From Citrus sinensis (Eukaryota > Streptophyta > Magnoliopsida > Sapindales > Rutaceae): a stretch of 64,000 nt of DNA. Location of the stretch: positions 620,001 to 684,000 of the forward strand of contig NC_068562.1 of assembly GCF_022201045.2 (NCBI RefSeq). The letters run 5' to 3'. Shown piece by piece: positions 35,346-46,644 of this stretch. The notes below the pieces were generated by a model. It did not search any database. It worked only from the letters and a program-made list of their open reading frames with translations, and was not told where the DNA came from. A program made the translations under genes and the position numbers. The stretch's first letter is position 1; every line of letters starts with the position of its first letter.

Positions 35346-36180
35346 TTGGTTTGCGCTACTCTTTTCTTGCTTCTACTTCTAATTGCTTCAGTATTTTTAG
35401 CATCACAATGGAGGGCTGATGGCTCCGTTCATCTACTGGAGGGATGAGCTCACTGCTAATCTTGGGCCAGTACCGTCCCATCGTCCTTAGTTATTAGTAG
35501 TAACACCTTTGTTATTTTATCAAACTATTATTATTTAAAAAGTAGATTTATCATACACTATCAATTTTTATTTTATAATCTCAATACTAAGCATGAGCTT
35601 AATTTAAATAGAATAACATTTAAGGAATTCAAATATTTGAATTCAACTTGTATCTCGATAAATATAGCATTCATCTATTTGATGGTATAATTATAAATTT
35701 ATTAGTCCAATCCATTTTTTATTACCGGTTAGTAAATGCACCATTAGTGTTCTGTGAAAAAACAAAACAAAAGAGTAACTTGTAACGACAAAAATTTCTA
35801 TGTCATTCATGCAACGCATGATAAGACAAATATGTTGTGTTGCTTAGAAATAAAACTAAAGGGTTTGACTAAAACATACAAAGTGTTTGGTAGACATTTC
35901 CTAATGTGGTTGGAAAGTTACGATGTTTTATCCATACACTTGTGTGATAAAAAAATTTATTTTATCAAACTATTATTTAAAACATTATCATCTTTTATTT
36001 TACAATCTTAATACCAAACATGTGCTTATTAATTGGGATAGAATTACATTTTAGGAATTTAAATTTTGGATTCAATTTGTCTCCCAATAAATCTCACATT
36101 TGCCTACTGAATGGTATAATTATAAATTTATTAGTTATAAAATTCATTATATAACAGATGAGTGGCACATGGTTTAATAT
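35346..36180. other. intergenic with related MITE-like repeats
   Basis: Two stretches, about 35520-35710 and 35935-36140, are diverged direct copies. Both share TATTTTATCAAACTATTATT, TTTATTTTAYAATCT, TTGGATTCAATTTGT-like blocks and GGTATAATTATAAATTTATTAG. Inside the second, AAGTGTTTGGTAGAC (35880) and the inverted TAAGCACATGTTTGGTATTAAG (about 36005-36027) look like MITE ends related to 19129-19350. No gene is seen. Confidence 0.5.
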
Positions 36181-36474
36181 TTATTTTATTTTAACTGTTT
36201 TTGTCCAGTGCAATAATCCCCGCAAGTTTGAGGCAATCTCCTCATTCGCATCAGCTGTGATGATTTTCCACAAGCAACAAATGGGGAGAGTAGTAAATTG
36301 TGAAAAACGATGATTTGATCTGGCCGAGTTTCGATTAGAAATTAGACCCGGATGACAATGACAAGCCAAAGCAAACTGCTCGCGATTTCGCCAACAATTA
36401 GCCGAAAGAAAAACAACAGCCAAACCATTAATTTCAAACAACAAATGCACGGAGTTACAACTACCACAATCCAT
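36181..36474 (-). other. unassigned 97-codon open frame
   Basis: Starts at an ATG (MDCGSCNSVHLLFEINGLAV) and is less A/T-rich than the sequence either side. I do not recognise a domain. It contains several Cys and His residues without a known finger spacing. It may be a fragment of a former gene carried by a mobile element, or chance. Confidence 0.2.
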
Positions 36475-37379
36475 CTGTTTAAGGCCACGGATTAAATTGG
36501 ATTAAATATAATACTATCTTTTATTTAATACAATATTAGACAGGACTATATTAATTTAATTTAATAACATTAAATAACTATTTAAACAATATAATATTTT
36601 TAAATTATATTGATAACTATTGACTTTAATATTTAACATTGAATATTACAATAAAGAAATAATTGATTATTTTTATGTTTAAAACTCAATACTAGTTTAA
36701 ATACATTAATGAATAAAATTTTAATTTCATAATTTTTTTAAGCTGTAATTTTATACCCATATAAATATAATAACTAATAATCCCAATTATTTTGAACTAA
36801 ATTTTAGTCTATCCTATTAGTCCATGACAACCAAACATACCTTAGATTAGACTATTTTATTAATCTCAAAATCTAATCCAATCCCACAATTTATCCAGAC
36901 TCCCAAACACAACCTAAAAGAGCATGCTCACAGCTTTCACATCATGAGGACCACTACGTTGAGTAAGCCAAAGTTGAGATATATTACTAACTACATGCAT
37001 TATGAATATAAAGAGATGAGACATAATTTACAAATAACAGGTACATGATGAAAAGCACTAATAAAAGAAGCAATACACTTGAAAAGCAACTGTATCCTGA
37101 AACCTGATCAAGACCACAACATTGAGTAAGCCAAAGTTGAGATGCAATATTACTAACCACAAGCATTATGAATATAAAGTTTAAAATAACAGGTACATGA
37201 TGACAAGCACTAATAAAAGAAGCAAGACACTTGAAAAGCAACTGTATCCCGAAACCTGATCAAGCCCAGACATCTGCTTAACCGTAGTTGAAGCCAAATA
37301 CATTACATCACCACAACAGGATTTCACACCTGTTATCAAACCTCTCAACAGTCGTATCAAATCCTAACAAACAGCATCA
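36475..37379. other. intergenic, probable decayed MITE and SR45a 3' region
   Basis: About 36490-36910 begins GGATTAAATTGGATTAAAT and ends with a sequence whose reverse complement starts GGTTGTGTTTGGGAGTCTGG and contains GGATTGGATTAGATTTTGAG. This is compatible with a degenerate MITE. At about 36955-37030 and 37120-37200 the sequence GAGTAAGCCAAAGTTGAGAT...ATTATGAATATAAAG is repeated, a local duplication in the 3' flank of SR45a. Confidence 0.4.
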
Positions 37380-40187
37380 TCATCTAGAACCACGAGCATA
37401 CTTCCTTTCTGGGCTACCATAAGGTGAGCGGGGAACTGACCTGGACCGCTCCCTCCTTGATCTTCCACCATAAGGAGGAGAATGCCTAGGAGAATAATCA
37501 CGACCTCCTCGGTATGGAGAGCGTCTTGGAGATCTACGATAACCATAATCATCACGGCCGGAACGATACCTTCCGCGATCACCACGGCCTTTCCAGGATA
37601 CCAATAAGATAGCATCAAAAACTGAAGTTAGAATAACCATTTAAACAATATAGCCAGCAGCTCAATCTTTCCAAGCATGAGAACATAAGCATGTTGAACT
37701 TACCAATGTCTCTTGAACTTTTCAGCCCAAGATAGTGTCCAGGAGTAGGGGTTCTTGGTCGTTTCCTCCGTGACTGAAAGGCAAATAGATCACCTTAATT
37801 ATTCCAATGTCTTCAAAAAAAATCAATTTAAAAACACAATATTTTAATAAACATTTACGAAAACCAACACCACCTAGCACCATTTTACAAGTTTTAACTT
37901 TAAATGAGACCTAAGCCAAAAATATCTTCAATAAAAAATTTCAATAGATGGTGGACAAACCTAGCCACAAACGAGGAAGAGGAAAAAGATGGAAAATTTA
38001 GACGCATGTGACTATTGCCCACTAAATTAATGCCAGGTTCGAAATACCATAAAATCCTGATTAGAAAGTTGTTGATAATGTCCGTTGATTAGTTGAGAGA
38101 GTTGAAAGTGAATGCTGAGGTTGTATAGTTGTTGGGCTATATAGTTGCTATGTTTAGTTGATCACAAGTCATTTGAAAAGCTGTTTAAGCTGGCCATTGA
38201 TCAAGCTGTTTCACTTAAGTTGACATGGATGAACTGGTCATCTTTGATTGCTGCCAACATAGCTGACGCAAGGTGTTCTGAATATAGCCAGAAAACCTCC
38301 AAGTTAAGAAGAAAGATAACCAATCAAAACAGAAAACCTCCAAGTTGAAGAAAAATCACATTACCCTCTCCACAGTAATATATCGGCCCTCCAGAACTGA
38401 CTGGTTGAGATACTTGATGCAGCGTTCAGCATCCTCAACACTATCCATAGTAACAAAAGCAAAACCTCGAGAGATGCGTGTACGGGGCTCCACAACAAGA
38501 AAACATGAAGCAACCTGAAAAACAAAAGGTTTTATTAATTGTAGATAAAAAGATCAGACAACAGGCATAATAGATTGGTGGATAAAGCCATTAGGAACTG
38601 CAATAAGTATTCAAATGTTGTAAAAGAACAACCTTCCCCTCCTTGGAGAAATGTTTTTCAAGGTCCCTTTCTGTGACTCTTGTAGATAGGCCAGTTACAT
38701 AAAGGGTATTTCCAGGATTTCCAGTCTCGGTCCTGCCAAAACATTCAAGGACAAAAATATTTGAGACAAAAGCCATAAATGCATCAAGCATAGTATGAGC
38801 AACAAAGCATCAAAAGGATAAAGCATCATCGTAAGCACAGGAAAAAGAAAACCACTAACCTTCCACGACTTCTGGACCTTGATCTAAACACCATCAACGC
38901 ATATGAAACATGAACACAGGCATCGATATCAGATATAGAAGGATACAGCAATTACTATTATTATAAATGCAGCTTAGATAGTGACAAACCTGCCGCGACT
39001 TTGGGAACGGGATCTCTGCCTTGGCCTAGACCAAGATCCTGATCTTGATCGAGACCTCGACCTAGAGAAAGACCTAGATCTAGATCTAGACCTTGAAAGT
39101 TCCCTCACAGGGGAAGGGGACCGCAAATCCCTAATGCATCCAGTTTATTAAACATCAAAAGCAGAAGGACAGGAACATACCGAAAGAGCTTAACAATATA
39201 ATATAGCATAAAAGAAACTCATTCAAAGAAAGCATCAATCAATAGTGCACGGAAGACACTCAAACTAACCTAAAATATAATATGATATGTAATCTCAATA
39301 AGTATCTCTTATTGCCCTGTTCATCGCATTCCTTAAATTTTTCATGTTTCTCTCATAGCCAATAACAAAAGTGACATTGCATAATAAACTTCACAAATCA
39401 AATAAATGCTCCTGTCATCTTTTCACAAACATAATGAGAATGGATGAAAGTCAATTTAATTGACCCAAAAAGCAAGAAATTTTTCCTGGTCCAAAAGCAC
39501 AACCTAGCAAATATTAAACACAAATTGAAAAAAATAAAATTTAAGAACTCTTGGGCAAATGAACTTATCCTTATATAGCTTCAAAGCTGTTTCAAAGCTG
39601 TTACCATATCCTCAGTACAGTATACTTTTTGTACCCTTATAATGAAATGACATCCTCCTATAAAGATACTGCATAACAATAACAATAACAATATGCACTT
39701 GAGGTATTCACCCGCACAAAAGATCATTCAACTAAGATTAAGAGTTAAAACATCTGACATCTGCGGCTTGACATAATATTTTTTCCTTTTGTTGAACAGA
39801 AGCTAAGAATCTCACACTTCCAGAACCAAACAGACCATCAAGGCATCAAAGTTCAAATAAACTACAACCTCCTAAGCTGAATACATTTCACACCCATAAT
39901 CTCATAAGACTTGGTCAACAAAGAACATCAAGTACCTCTAATTCATTACTTAAAAAAACTAAAACCTCTCAGATCATTAAACAGAACATTAAATAAAATG
40001 AATCAATTAAAAATATTTGCCACGCAAATGTTATTTTAACGAGTTCAGCGATTTAGCCCTTACTTTTTGCGAGGAGAATCAGCCTGCGCATAAAAATAAT
40101 AATAAAAAAAAATTAGGTATTATGTTAACATCAAGCTTCAATGAACAATGAAAGCAGAAGCTTTAAAAAGAAGAGAGGGTTTACCAT
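37380..40187 (-). CDS. SR45A: serine/arginine-rich splicing factor SR45a (Tra2-like)
   Basis: Eight coding exons give about 238 aa: 40185-40187 (ATG only), 40064-40083, 38990-39130, 38860-38883, 38633-38732, 38365-38514, 37704-37773, 37380-37588. The N-terminus is MADSPRKKDLRSPSPVRELS followed by an RS domain of alternating Arg-Ser. The RRM shows RNP2 LYVTGLS and RNP1 RGFAFVTM. A linker contains RPRTPTPGHYLGLK, the threonine-proline motif typical of Tra2-like proteins. The C-terminus is Arg/Ser/Gly-rich and ends KYARGSR. The protein binds pre-mRNA in the nucleus and contacts U1-70K and U2AF35 in Arabidopsis. The roughly 930-bp intron before the RS exon is where such genes often undergo regulated alternative splicing; that is inferred here. 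The coding part of exon 1 is only the initiator ATG. Confidence 0.92.
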
Positions 40188-40548
40188 CAGAGCGATTGAA
40201 ACAGAGGAATATTAGGGATTCTGAAAGTTAGGAACAGGATGGGGTTCTTTCGGTTCAGTGCGAGTTGTAACTTCTGCCTACGCAGCCGCACCCGATAACA
40301 ATTCGCATATACTATTTTATGGATTGGTATAAATATTATGGTATGTGCTTAGAGCAATTCTTTACTGCGGTAAGGCGTACGATTTTACTCTGCAAACGTC
40401 GGGGTGCTGCCGTACGTTACGTTAGATTAGATCTTCTTCTGCGTAACTTTTTACGCCTTTCTTATTTATTAGCTTTACTTTGTTCATTTTAATTATGACG
40501 AAAATCACGTTTGATTTCTCCCTATTGTTTTAAGAAAATGCAGATTGA

Positions 40549-40557
40549 AAAACAATA
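40549..40557. repeat. 9-bp target-site duplication, left copy (MULE-2)
   Basis: AAAACAATA immediately before the left TIR, identical to 46591-46599. Confidence 0.95.
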
Positions 40558-40671
40558 GGGTTATTTAGCGTCAGCCCCCACAAGTTTCGATCATTTGCGC
40601 TGCGCACTCACAAGTTTCAACCATGTGCGCCGCGCACCCATTGCTGTTAAAATAGCTGTTATCTGTTGCGG
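40558..40671 (+). repeat. MULE-2 left terminal inverted repeat
   Basis: Starts GGGTTATTTAGCGTC and contains two short direct repeats of a CACAAGTTTCRA...TGCGCYGCGCACYCA unit, ending near AGCTGTTATCTGTT. It is matched inverted at 46478-46590. Confidence 0.92.
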
Positions 40672-41402
40672 TGGAGGGGTAAAAATAGAAACAAATGAAG
40701 AAATATTTTAAAATCTTGTACTTTGAAGATCCGAATTCGAGCTGTCATTTCAACCTCTGTGACTTCACTCTTCCTTCATCATGGCAGTGAGCTTGCTTAT
40801 ACAAGATGCTCAAGTAGTGGAAATTGGAGGGAAATCGAAGACGAAGAAGAGCAAATGGCGGGAAAAGCATCCATCGTCACCCACGACAGTCATATATATT
40901 AAGGAGATAAAGTTATTACATTGTGTTATTCAGAAAATGCACTGAGGAAACAGATGTTTGAGAGCTGAACCAATCACACGTTCTTGAAGAAGCTTAAGTG
41001 AGTGAGAATACTTCTTTATTTAATTTTTGGTAGCTATATTGATCTGCATTTCGATTCCAGTAATTATGTTTTGTGATTTGAATCTATAGAGTTATGATTA
41101 TAGATTTGATTGTATTATAGATGGTTATGGCTTAATTCTGTTGCTATTGGATATTTGGTTTGTTGGTCATTGATTATAGCTTATTTGGAGAGTGTTGAGA
41201 TGGTTGTTGATAGTTTGTTAGGCCGATGTGTGTAATCGATGAAATTAACAAGGGTTTATTTGTTTAATGGTCTGGGTAAATGCTATGATTTAATGAATTG
41301 TGTGTGCTATAGGTTTTAAGTTTTTATGTTGATTGAGATTTATATTTATTTCATGAAAAAAAATCTCTGCATTATAAAGTAGGTACTGTCATTACAGGAA
41401 TA

Positions 41403-44400
41403 ATGGATGGAGATGATGATACCACTATGTTTGTAACTTACAAGGATAAGACACATAACCTTGGTATTGTTGATCGAGACAAATTCAGTAGGGTGTCTGT
41501 GATCAACAAAGTTATGGTGAGAGTGTATGGAAGGAAGATGTTGTTTGATGAGAGGTTTAATATGAGTATTTGGCAGCCGTGGGACTGTAAGAAAGCACAG
41601 ATTGACACTGATACAGACCTCATCTCGCAACTAAAAGAGCACAACCATCATCTAATCTACTACATGCAATTATACCTTGATAAGATACCCCAAAACCATG
41701 ACTCTACAGCAAAGAGAGTGTTATTTGAATCTTTTAAACCAAACTCATCTAGAGATCCAGACACCAACAATCCAGCAACCTTAAACCTCAATGATCCAAT
41801 TCCATTACCCCTGCATGTGTCGACAAACCCAACTGAGTTTTCAAATGAAAAACTCTTGCATGAATTAGAAGCTACAATTCCAATCATTGTCACCACCAAT
41901 ATCATGAAATCTTTGGTTGCATCCGATTCCATTCAATCTCAATCCAATTCACAAAAATCACCACTTCATTCTATAACCAAGATTCAGAACAAAATTGATG
42001 CAAACTCTAACCTATTTGAAGATTTCATGGACACATACTTCAGGTCCCCTACACAAAACCAAACAACAATTCGAACACAGACCGAGGCAGTGACCCAAAC
42101 CCAAACCAGTGACGCAGAGCATACAGATGAAGTCAGTGATAATAATGGTGACAATACTTCATGTTACACTCTAGAAAGTCCATCTCAGCAGCTCCCACAA
42201 AACTTTACCCAATCTCGAAACCTATCTCCTTTGTTGAATGATTGTCCATCCTCTCACGAAGAGACAAACAAAGCATCTGAAGCTGCCTTTACATCTCTTG
42301 ACCAAAATGATATGGTTTCCTTCCTGCAAACTCAAAATCCTGAATCCCAACCTATTTTTGCTTCTAATCCTTTCAACAATTCATCTGACCATGGTAACAT
42401 ACTCAACTCCAAAGCAGCAGTGGGTGCTGAATATGACTTAGACGACAATGTTTTTAGTTTGATTGACAGTGATGAAGATCCAGAGCATCCATTCGGTACT
42501 CCTAATGTCATTAAGCCACCTACAAAGACTGTGTTGGAGTATGAAATGGCTTGTGTTGTTTCTGATGATAGTGATGGAGATTATATCCTATCTGATTATA
42601 AAAGTGGTGATGATGACTGTGGCCTTGTTTTTGATGATGAAGGTGATGGTGTTTTGGCTAAAATGGAGGCTGTTATTAGAGAGAACCTGTACATTCCAAG
42701 TTGGGATCCTGTGACTTTCAGAATATGGATGTATTTTCGAAATTTTAGAGAGCTTGCATGGGCAATCAGGCAGCATGCTGTTAAAAACAAATTTAAGGTG
42801 TATAGGCATAAGTTTGAAAGGGCTCGAATTACCGTTGGTTGTGCATACTACAAATGTCCATGGTTTCTACATGCTGGCAGGACCAGATTTGGTGGTGTTT
42901 ACCTATTGAAGAGACTGCATAATGTGCACACATGTTCACGAGAGCTGGACAATCCTGAATGTACTGCCGAGTTTATAACTGTGAAGTATGAACAAACCTT
43001 TCTAGATCACCCAGACACAAAGGTTGATTTCATTATCGATGAGCTGAGAAGAATATATAGTTGTAAGGTTAATAGGTTCAAGGTGTATAGGGCAAAGAAA
43101 ATGGCATTGCAAAGAGCAGGTGCAGATCATGAATCAAGCTACAGGCTGATCAGAAGTTATGCTCAGATAATACTAAATAAGATGCCACAAGCTCTGGCCT
43201 TAGTTAGTGTTATTCGGTTCCCAGGGGAGCAGTCTCAAACTCATTTTGATAGATTTATCCTCTCATTTCCAGCACTTAGAGATGGTTTCAAAGCTGGTTG
43301 TAGACCATTCATTGGGATTGATGACTGCCACTTGAAGGGTCCATATAAGGGTGTAATGTTGTCAGCTGTAGCACTTGATGCTAACACTGGAATATTTCCA
43401 GTTGTTGTATGTGTTTGTAGTGTTGAAAGCACAAGTACTTGGACATGGTTTCTAGGTCATTTAAAAACATTTCTTGAAGATGCAAGGCAGCTAACCTTCA
43501 TGTGTGACAGGCAGAAAGGAATCCAGAATGCTTTGGCCCTTGAGTTCCCAAATGCTCATGTGAGGTTTTGTGCGAGACACATTCTTGCAAACTTGAAGAC
43601 AAAGCATCCGCATACAAACTTCAAGGCTTATTTTTGGGCAGCTGCAAGGGCATGTAACTGCAGGGATTTTGATGTAGCAATGACTAATTTGAAGAATATA
43701 GATGAGGGTGTTTACGAGACACTAAGAAGGTTGCCACCAAAATTCTGGGCTAAACATGCTTTTGACAACAGTTGTAAGAGTGACCACTGCACAAATAATA
43801 TGACATAATCTTTTAATGCATGGCTTGGTGTTCAAAGAAAAGTCCCACTGTTGAATATGCTTGAATGGATGAGGAAGAAGCTAATGAAGAGGCTGGTGAA
43901 CAGAAGGAAAAAAGCTGAGGCTTGGGAGTCTGAGATTCCAAAGAGGATTTATGATAGGATGATGAATAATCTGCAGATTGGAAGTCCAAACCCTGTAGCT
44001 TGAGCTAGTAAATGGCTATATGAAGTAGACCACAACCACAAGACTTATATAGTTGATCTACAGCACCATGTATGTGACTGTGGTCACTGGCAACTATGTG
44101 GCATTCCATGCATCCATGCAATGCCATGTATTTTTCATAGTAGAAAAGAGTTAGGACAATTCCTTAGCCCATTATTGAAGCAGGGGAGCTATTTGAGGAC
44201 TTATGCTGGAATGATCCACCCCATTCCAGATAAATCTTCATGGCCAATTACACCAGGTGATGAGATTTATCCTCCATTAGTGAAAAGCCTCCGGGAGGCC
44301 AAAAATGAATAGGAGACGGGAAGCTGATGAGGTTCCTCCAGAGAAGAAGCGATATAGGATGCAATGTAAGTGCTGTAAACAATTTGGCCATAACAAGAGA

Positions 44401-45188
44401 GGTTGTCCCATTAACCCCTTAAATGCAAACAAACGTACAAAACATTATAAGGTCAATGCAGTTTCTGTGATTTTTACAGTTGTCTTTGTGTAACGTTGAA
44501 CCTTACTTTGTACATTTGTGCCTGCCCACAGACCAATCTAAAACAGTACATGACAAATACAGGATCAGCAGCTCGAGGTATGATTTTGTAACTACTCATG
44601 TTTATAGCTGTTAATATGCAATTGTTAACTCATTAGTCAATAATTCAAATGACCAAAAAAAAATATATCAGGTTTACAAGATAGGCTAGTGGGTCCACTG
44701 TCAAGTGCACTAGGCAGGGGGTCCACCACTGTTATTCACATGCAGCCATATGAGCATGTGAGGACAACCGTTGAGGTTCACGAGCCTAGAGAGATGCAGC
44801 TGCCACCACAAAAGACAAATGCATTTAGGAATCAAGAAGGGCCATCAGGTACCAAGAAAATGAATCCTCAACAGATGGCAAATATTGAAGTTAATGCTCC
44901 GTGGTTGGGTGTACAAGGCAGGAAGATAATGGCAGTTGGTGGAATTAGTTTGAGGAAAAACCAGACTACTAAAAAAAAGAGTGAACTGAACAATATTGGC
45001 AAAGGGAAGGCACCAGCCTTCCCACCTGAGATGGTTAGGCATTGTTTTATCATTTTAAGATTTTGTGATTAATATTATCATTAGGTAATGAAAGCATCAT
45101 GTTACTTACTCTGTATTCTATTACTTATCATAATGCAGTGATTGGTGAATGCATTGGAGACATTGGCAGCAGTAACAATACCAAGTAG
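41403..45188 (+). pseudogene. MULE-2 transposase, disrupted by two stops and a frameshift
   Basis: The open frame 41403-43808 starts MDGDDDTTMFVTYKDKTH after a splice-acceptor-like CATTACAG. It encodes the N-terminal region, an acidic stretch, the zinc DNA-binding segment (VGCAYYKCPWFLHAG) and the catalytic domain (GIDDCHLKGPYKG, FMCDRQKGI, CARH). A TAA at 43806-43808 interrupts the domain, and homologous sequence resumes in the same frame (FNAWLGVQRK). A TGA follows at 44001-44003. Then comes a SWIM finger (CDCGHWQLCGIPCIH). At about 44290-44305 a one-base shift moves the C-terminal knuckle (CKCCKQFGHNKRGC) to another frame. Further Gln/Pro-rich exons seem to lie at about 44522-44577, 44671-45036 and 45140-45188. 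The lesions argue against a working enzyme. Confidence 0.9.
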
Positions 45189-45639
45189 TGGAGGTATATA
45201 AGCATTTTTTAACACCTTCCACAATGCCACAATGAACCAGCTGAAGCTTTTGTTTTTTATTGGGAAGAAAAATGCAATGGTTAGTTTATAGCTGAAATTC
45301 TGGAGTTGGTCCTTTTTGGATGTGTAATGTTAGTCTGCACATGGAGCTTAAATATAAACTAATGCTTAGGTTATGTTGCCAGGGGTTTGTGGCATTATGA
45401 AAGTTGTTGGCAAAGTATATATGTAGGACTTACATATAGGTAGACCAATATTGTTTTTTGTTTTTTGTTGGATACATTGCTGTGTAACCATACAGGTGAT
45501 TAATACACCATTTCAGATGCTGCCAATATATATTACTCCATGATATATTTTATATTATTAACTACAATGAATATGAGCAACTGTTACACTTAATTTCTCT
45601 GCATTTTCTAAAGCTAAGCAACCATTCTGAAAACATTTT

Positions 45640-46074
45640 TCATAACTTACAGTAAATGATAGTTGTGAGAAATAATAAAATAACCATTGTGATGAATTGA
45701 TACTTTTTCAGTTGATAAAGAAGGATTTCAATTGTCACAGTCCTCTGATCAAGGTCAGCCATTGTCAATTTCATAATATTGTTGTCACTGGTGTCAATAC
45801 CTTGCTCTTCAAACGGGTTCATTTGTCTTGTAAATTCTGCAATCTCCTCTCTAGATGGCGTCCACCATCTAAAGAAACCACATGCAGGATCATTAGGACA
45901 ACTATAGTATAATCTGTTGGGATTTGACTTAGATTCTGATATTTTAATGGCTGCCCTGACTCTACAATAGCAAACTTTGTTGTGGAACTTGAAAATTCCT
46001 CCATTGATTAAATTCTTTTCTGAGTCGGGTTTTGATTTTGATGAACTTGAAGCACCCCCGGAGCAGCTAGACAT
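45640..46074 (-). CDS. MULE-2 accessory protein: GRF-type zinc finger plus C-terminal membrane segment
   Basis: An ATG-initiated frame of 144 aa. A Ser-rich start (MSSCSGGASSSSKSKPDSEK) is followed by the GRF finger: CYCRVRAAIKISESK, then LYYSCPNDPACGFFRWW, giving C-x-C...C...C with the G-F-F-x-W signature. Then come a charged helix (REEIAEFTRQMNPFEEQ) and a C-terminal hydrophobic segment (ITMVILLFLTTIIY). The architecture and place match the MULE-1 protein at 8187-8564, though the sequence is quite different. It reads inward from the right TIR and converges on the transposase. Unlike the transposase it has no stop or frameshift. Function is unknown; GRF fingers elsewhere bind single-stranded nucleic acid. 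Confidence 0.85.
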   Translation of the reverse strand: MSSCSGGASSSSKSKPDSEKNLINGGIFKFHNKVCYCRVRAAIKISESKSNPNRLYYSCPNDPACGFFRWWTPSREEIAEFTRQMNPFEEQGIDTSDNNIMKLTMADLDQRTVTIEILLYQLKKYQFITMVILLFLTTIIYCKL

Positions 46075-46477
46075 TCTTCTACCAATGTATATGTTGACTA
46101 GGTTGTAAATTCAGTAGCTGGTGGTGCTTCAAGTGATACTTCTAGTAATGCTTCTGGTTATGCTTCTAGTTGGGCTTAATAATGACAACTTGAAGCTAAA
46201 CAATGACTGTTGTTTGTAGTAATTTAAATGTGGTGGGGTTTGATAGGCATGCTGAAGATGAGGAATTGTCATGTGCAATATTTATAGCTAGTGGAAGTGG
46301 CATGCCGTTATGTTACCGTTGCAAAGGAACTGTAAATCAAAGACTTGTTCTGCCTATATAGCCGTTACAATGCACAGCTGCAAATGCTTTACTATAATTA
46401 GATTGTTATTTAAGGACAATAATGTCATCCTAATAAATATGGGCAATTTCATCATTTTCCAAAATCACAAACGGTAC

Positions 46478-46590
46478 AGTAACAGATAACAGTTATTTTA
46501 ACAGCAATGGGTGCGCGGCGCACATGATCAAAACTTGTGGGTGCGCGGCGCAAATGGTCGAAACTTGTGGGGGCTGACGCTAAATAACCC
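46478..46590 (-). repeat. MULE-2 right terminal inverted repeat
   Basis: Inverted copy of 40558-40671, ending GCTAAATAACCC. Differences are mostly C/T substitutions. Confidence 0.92.
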
Positions 46591-46599
46591 AAAACAATA
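46591..46599. repeat. 9-bp target-site duplication, right copy (MULE-2)
   Basis: AAAACAATA, identical to 40549-40557. Confidence 0.95.
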
Positions 46600-46644
46600 T
46601 TGAGCGGGCCCTAATTAAGTTTAGAAACGGCAAATCTATATATA

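Larger units (their letters stand above)
40558..46590. mobile_element. MULE-2: Mutator-like element with decayed transposase
   Basis: A 6.0-kb element with TIRs of about 114 bp (40558-40671 and 46478-46590), roughly 93-95% identical, and perfect 9-bp target duplications. The termini read GGGTTATTTAGCGTCAGCCC and do not resemble MULE-1, so this is a distinct family. A transposase reads rightward from the left end (41403-45188, broken). A GRF-finger/membrane gene reads leftward from the right end (45640-46074, open). The gene plan is the same as in MULE-1. It is probably immobile unless complemented. Confidence 0.94.

Noticed and set aside
38145-38348. 67-codon plus-strand frame
   Set aside because: It lies within an SR45a intron, antisense, with no family similarity.
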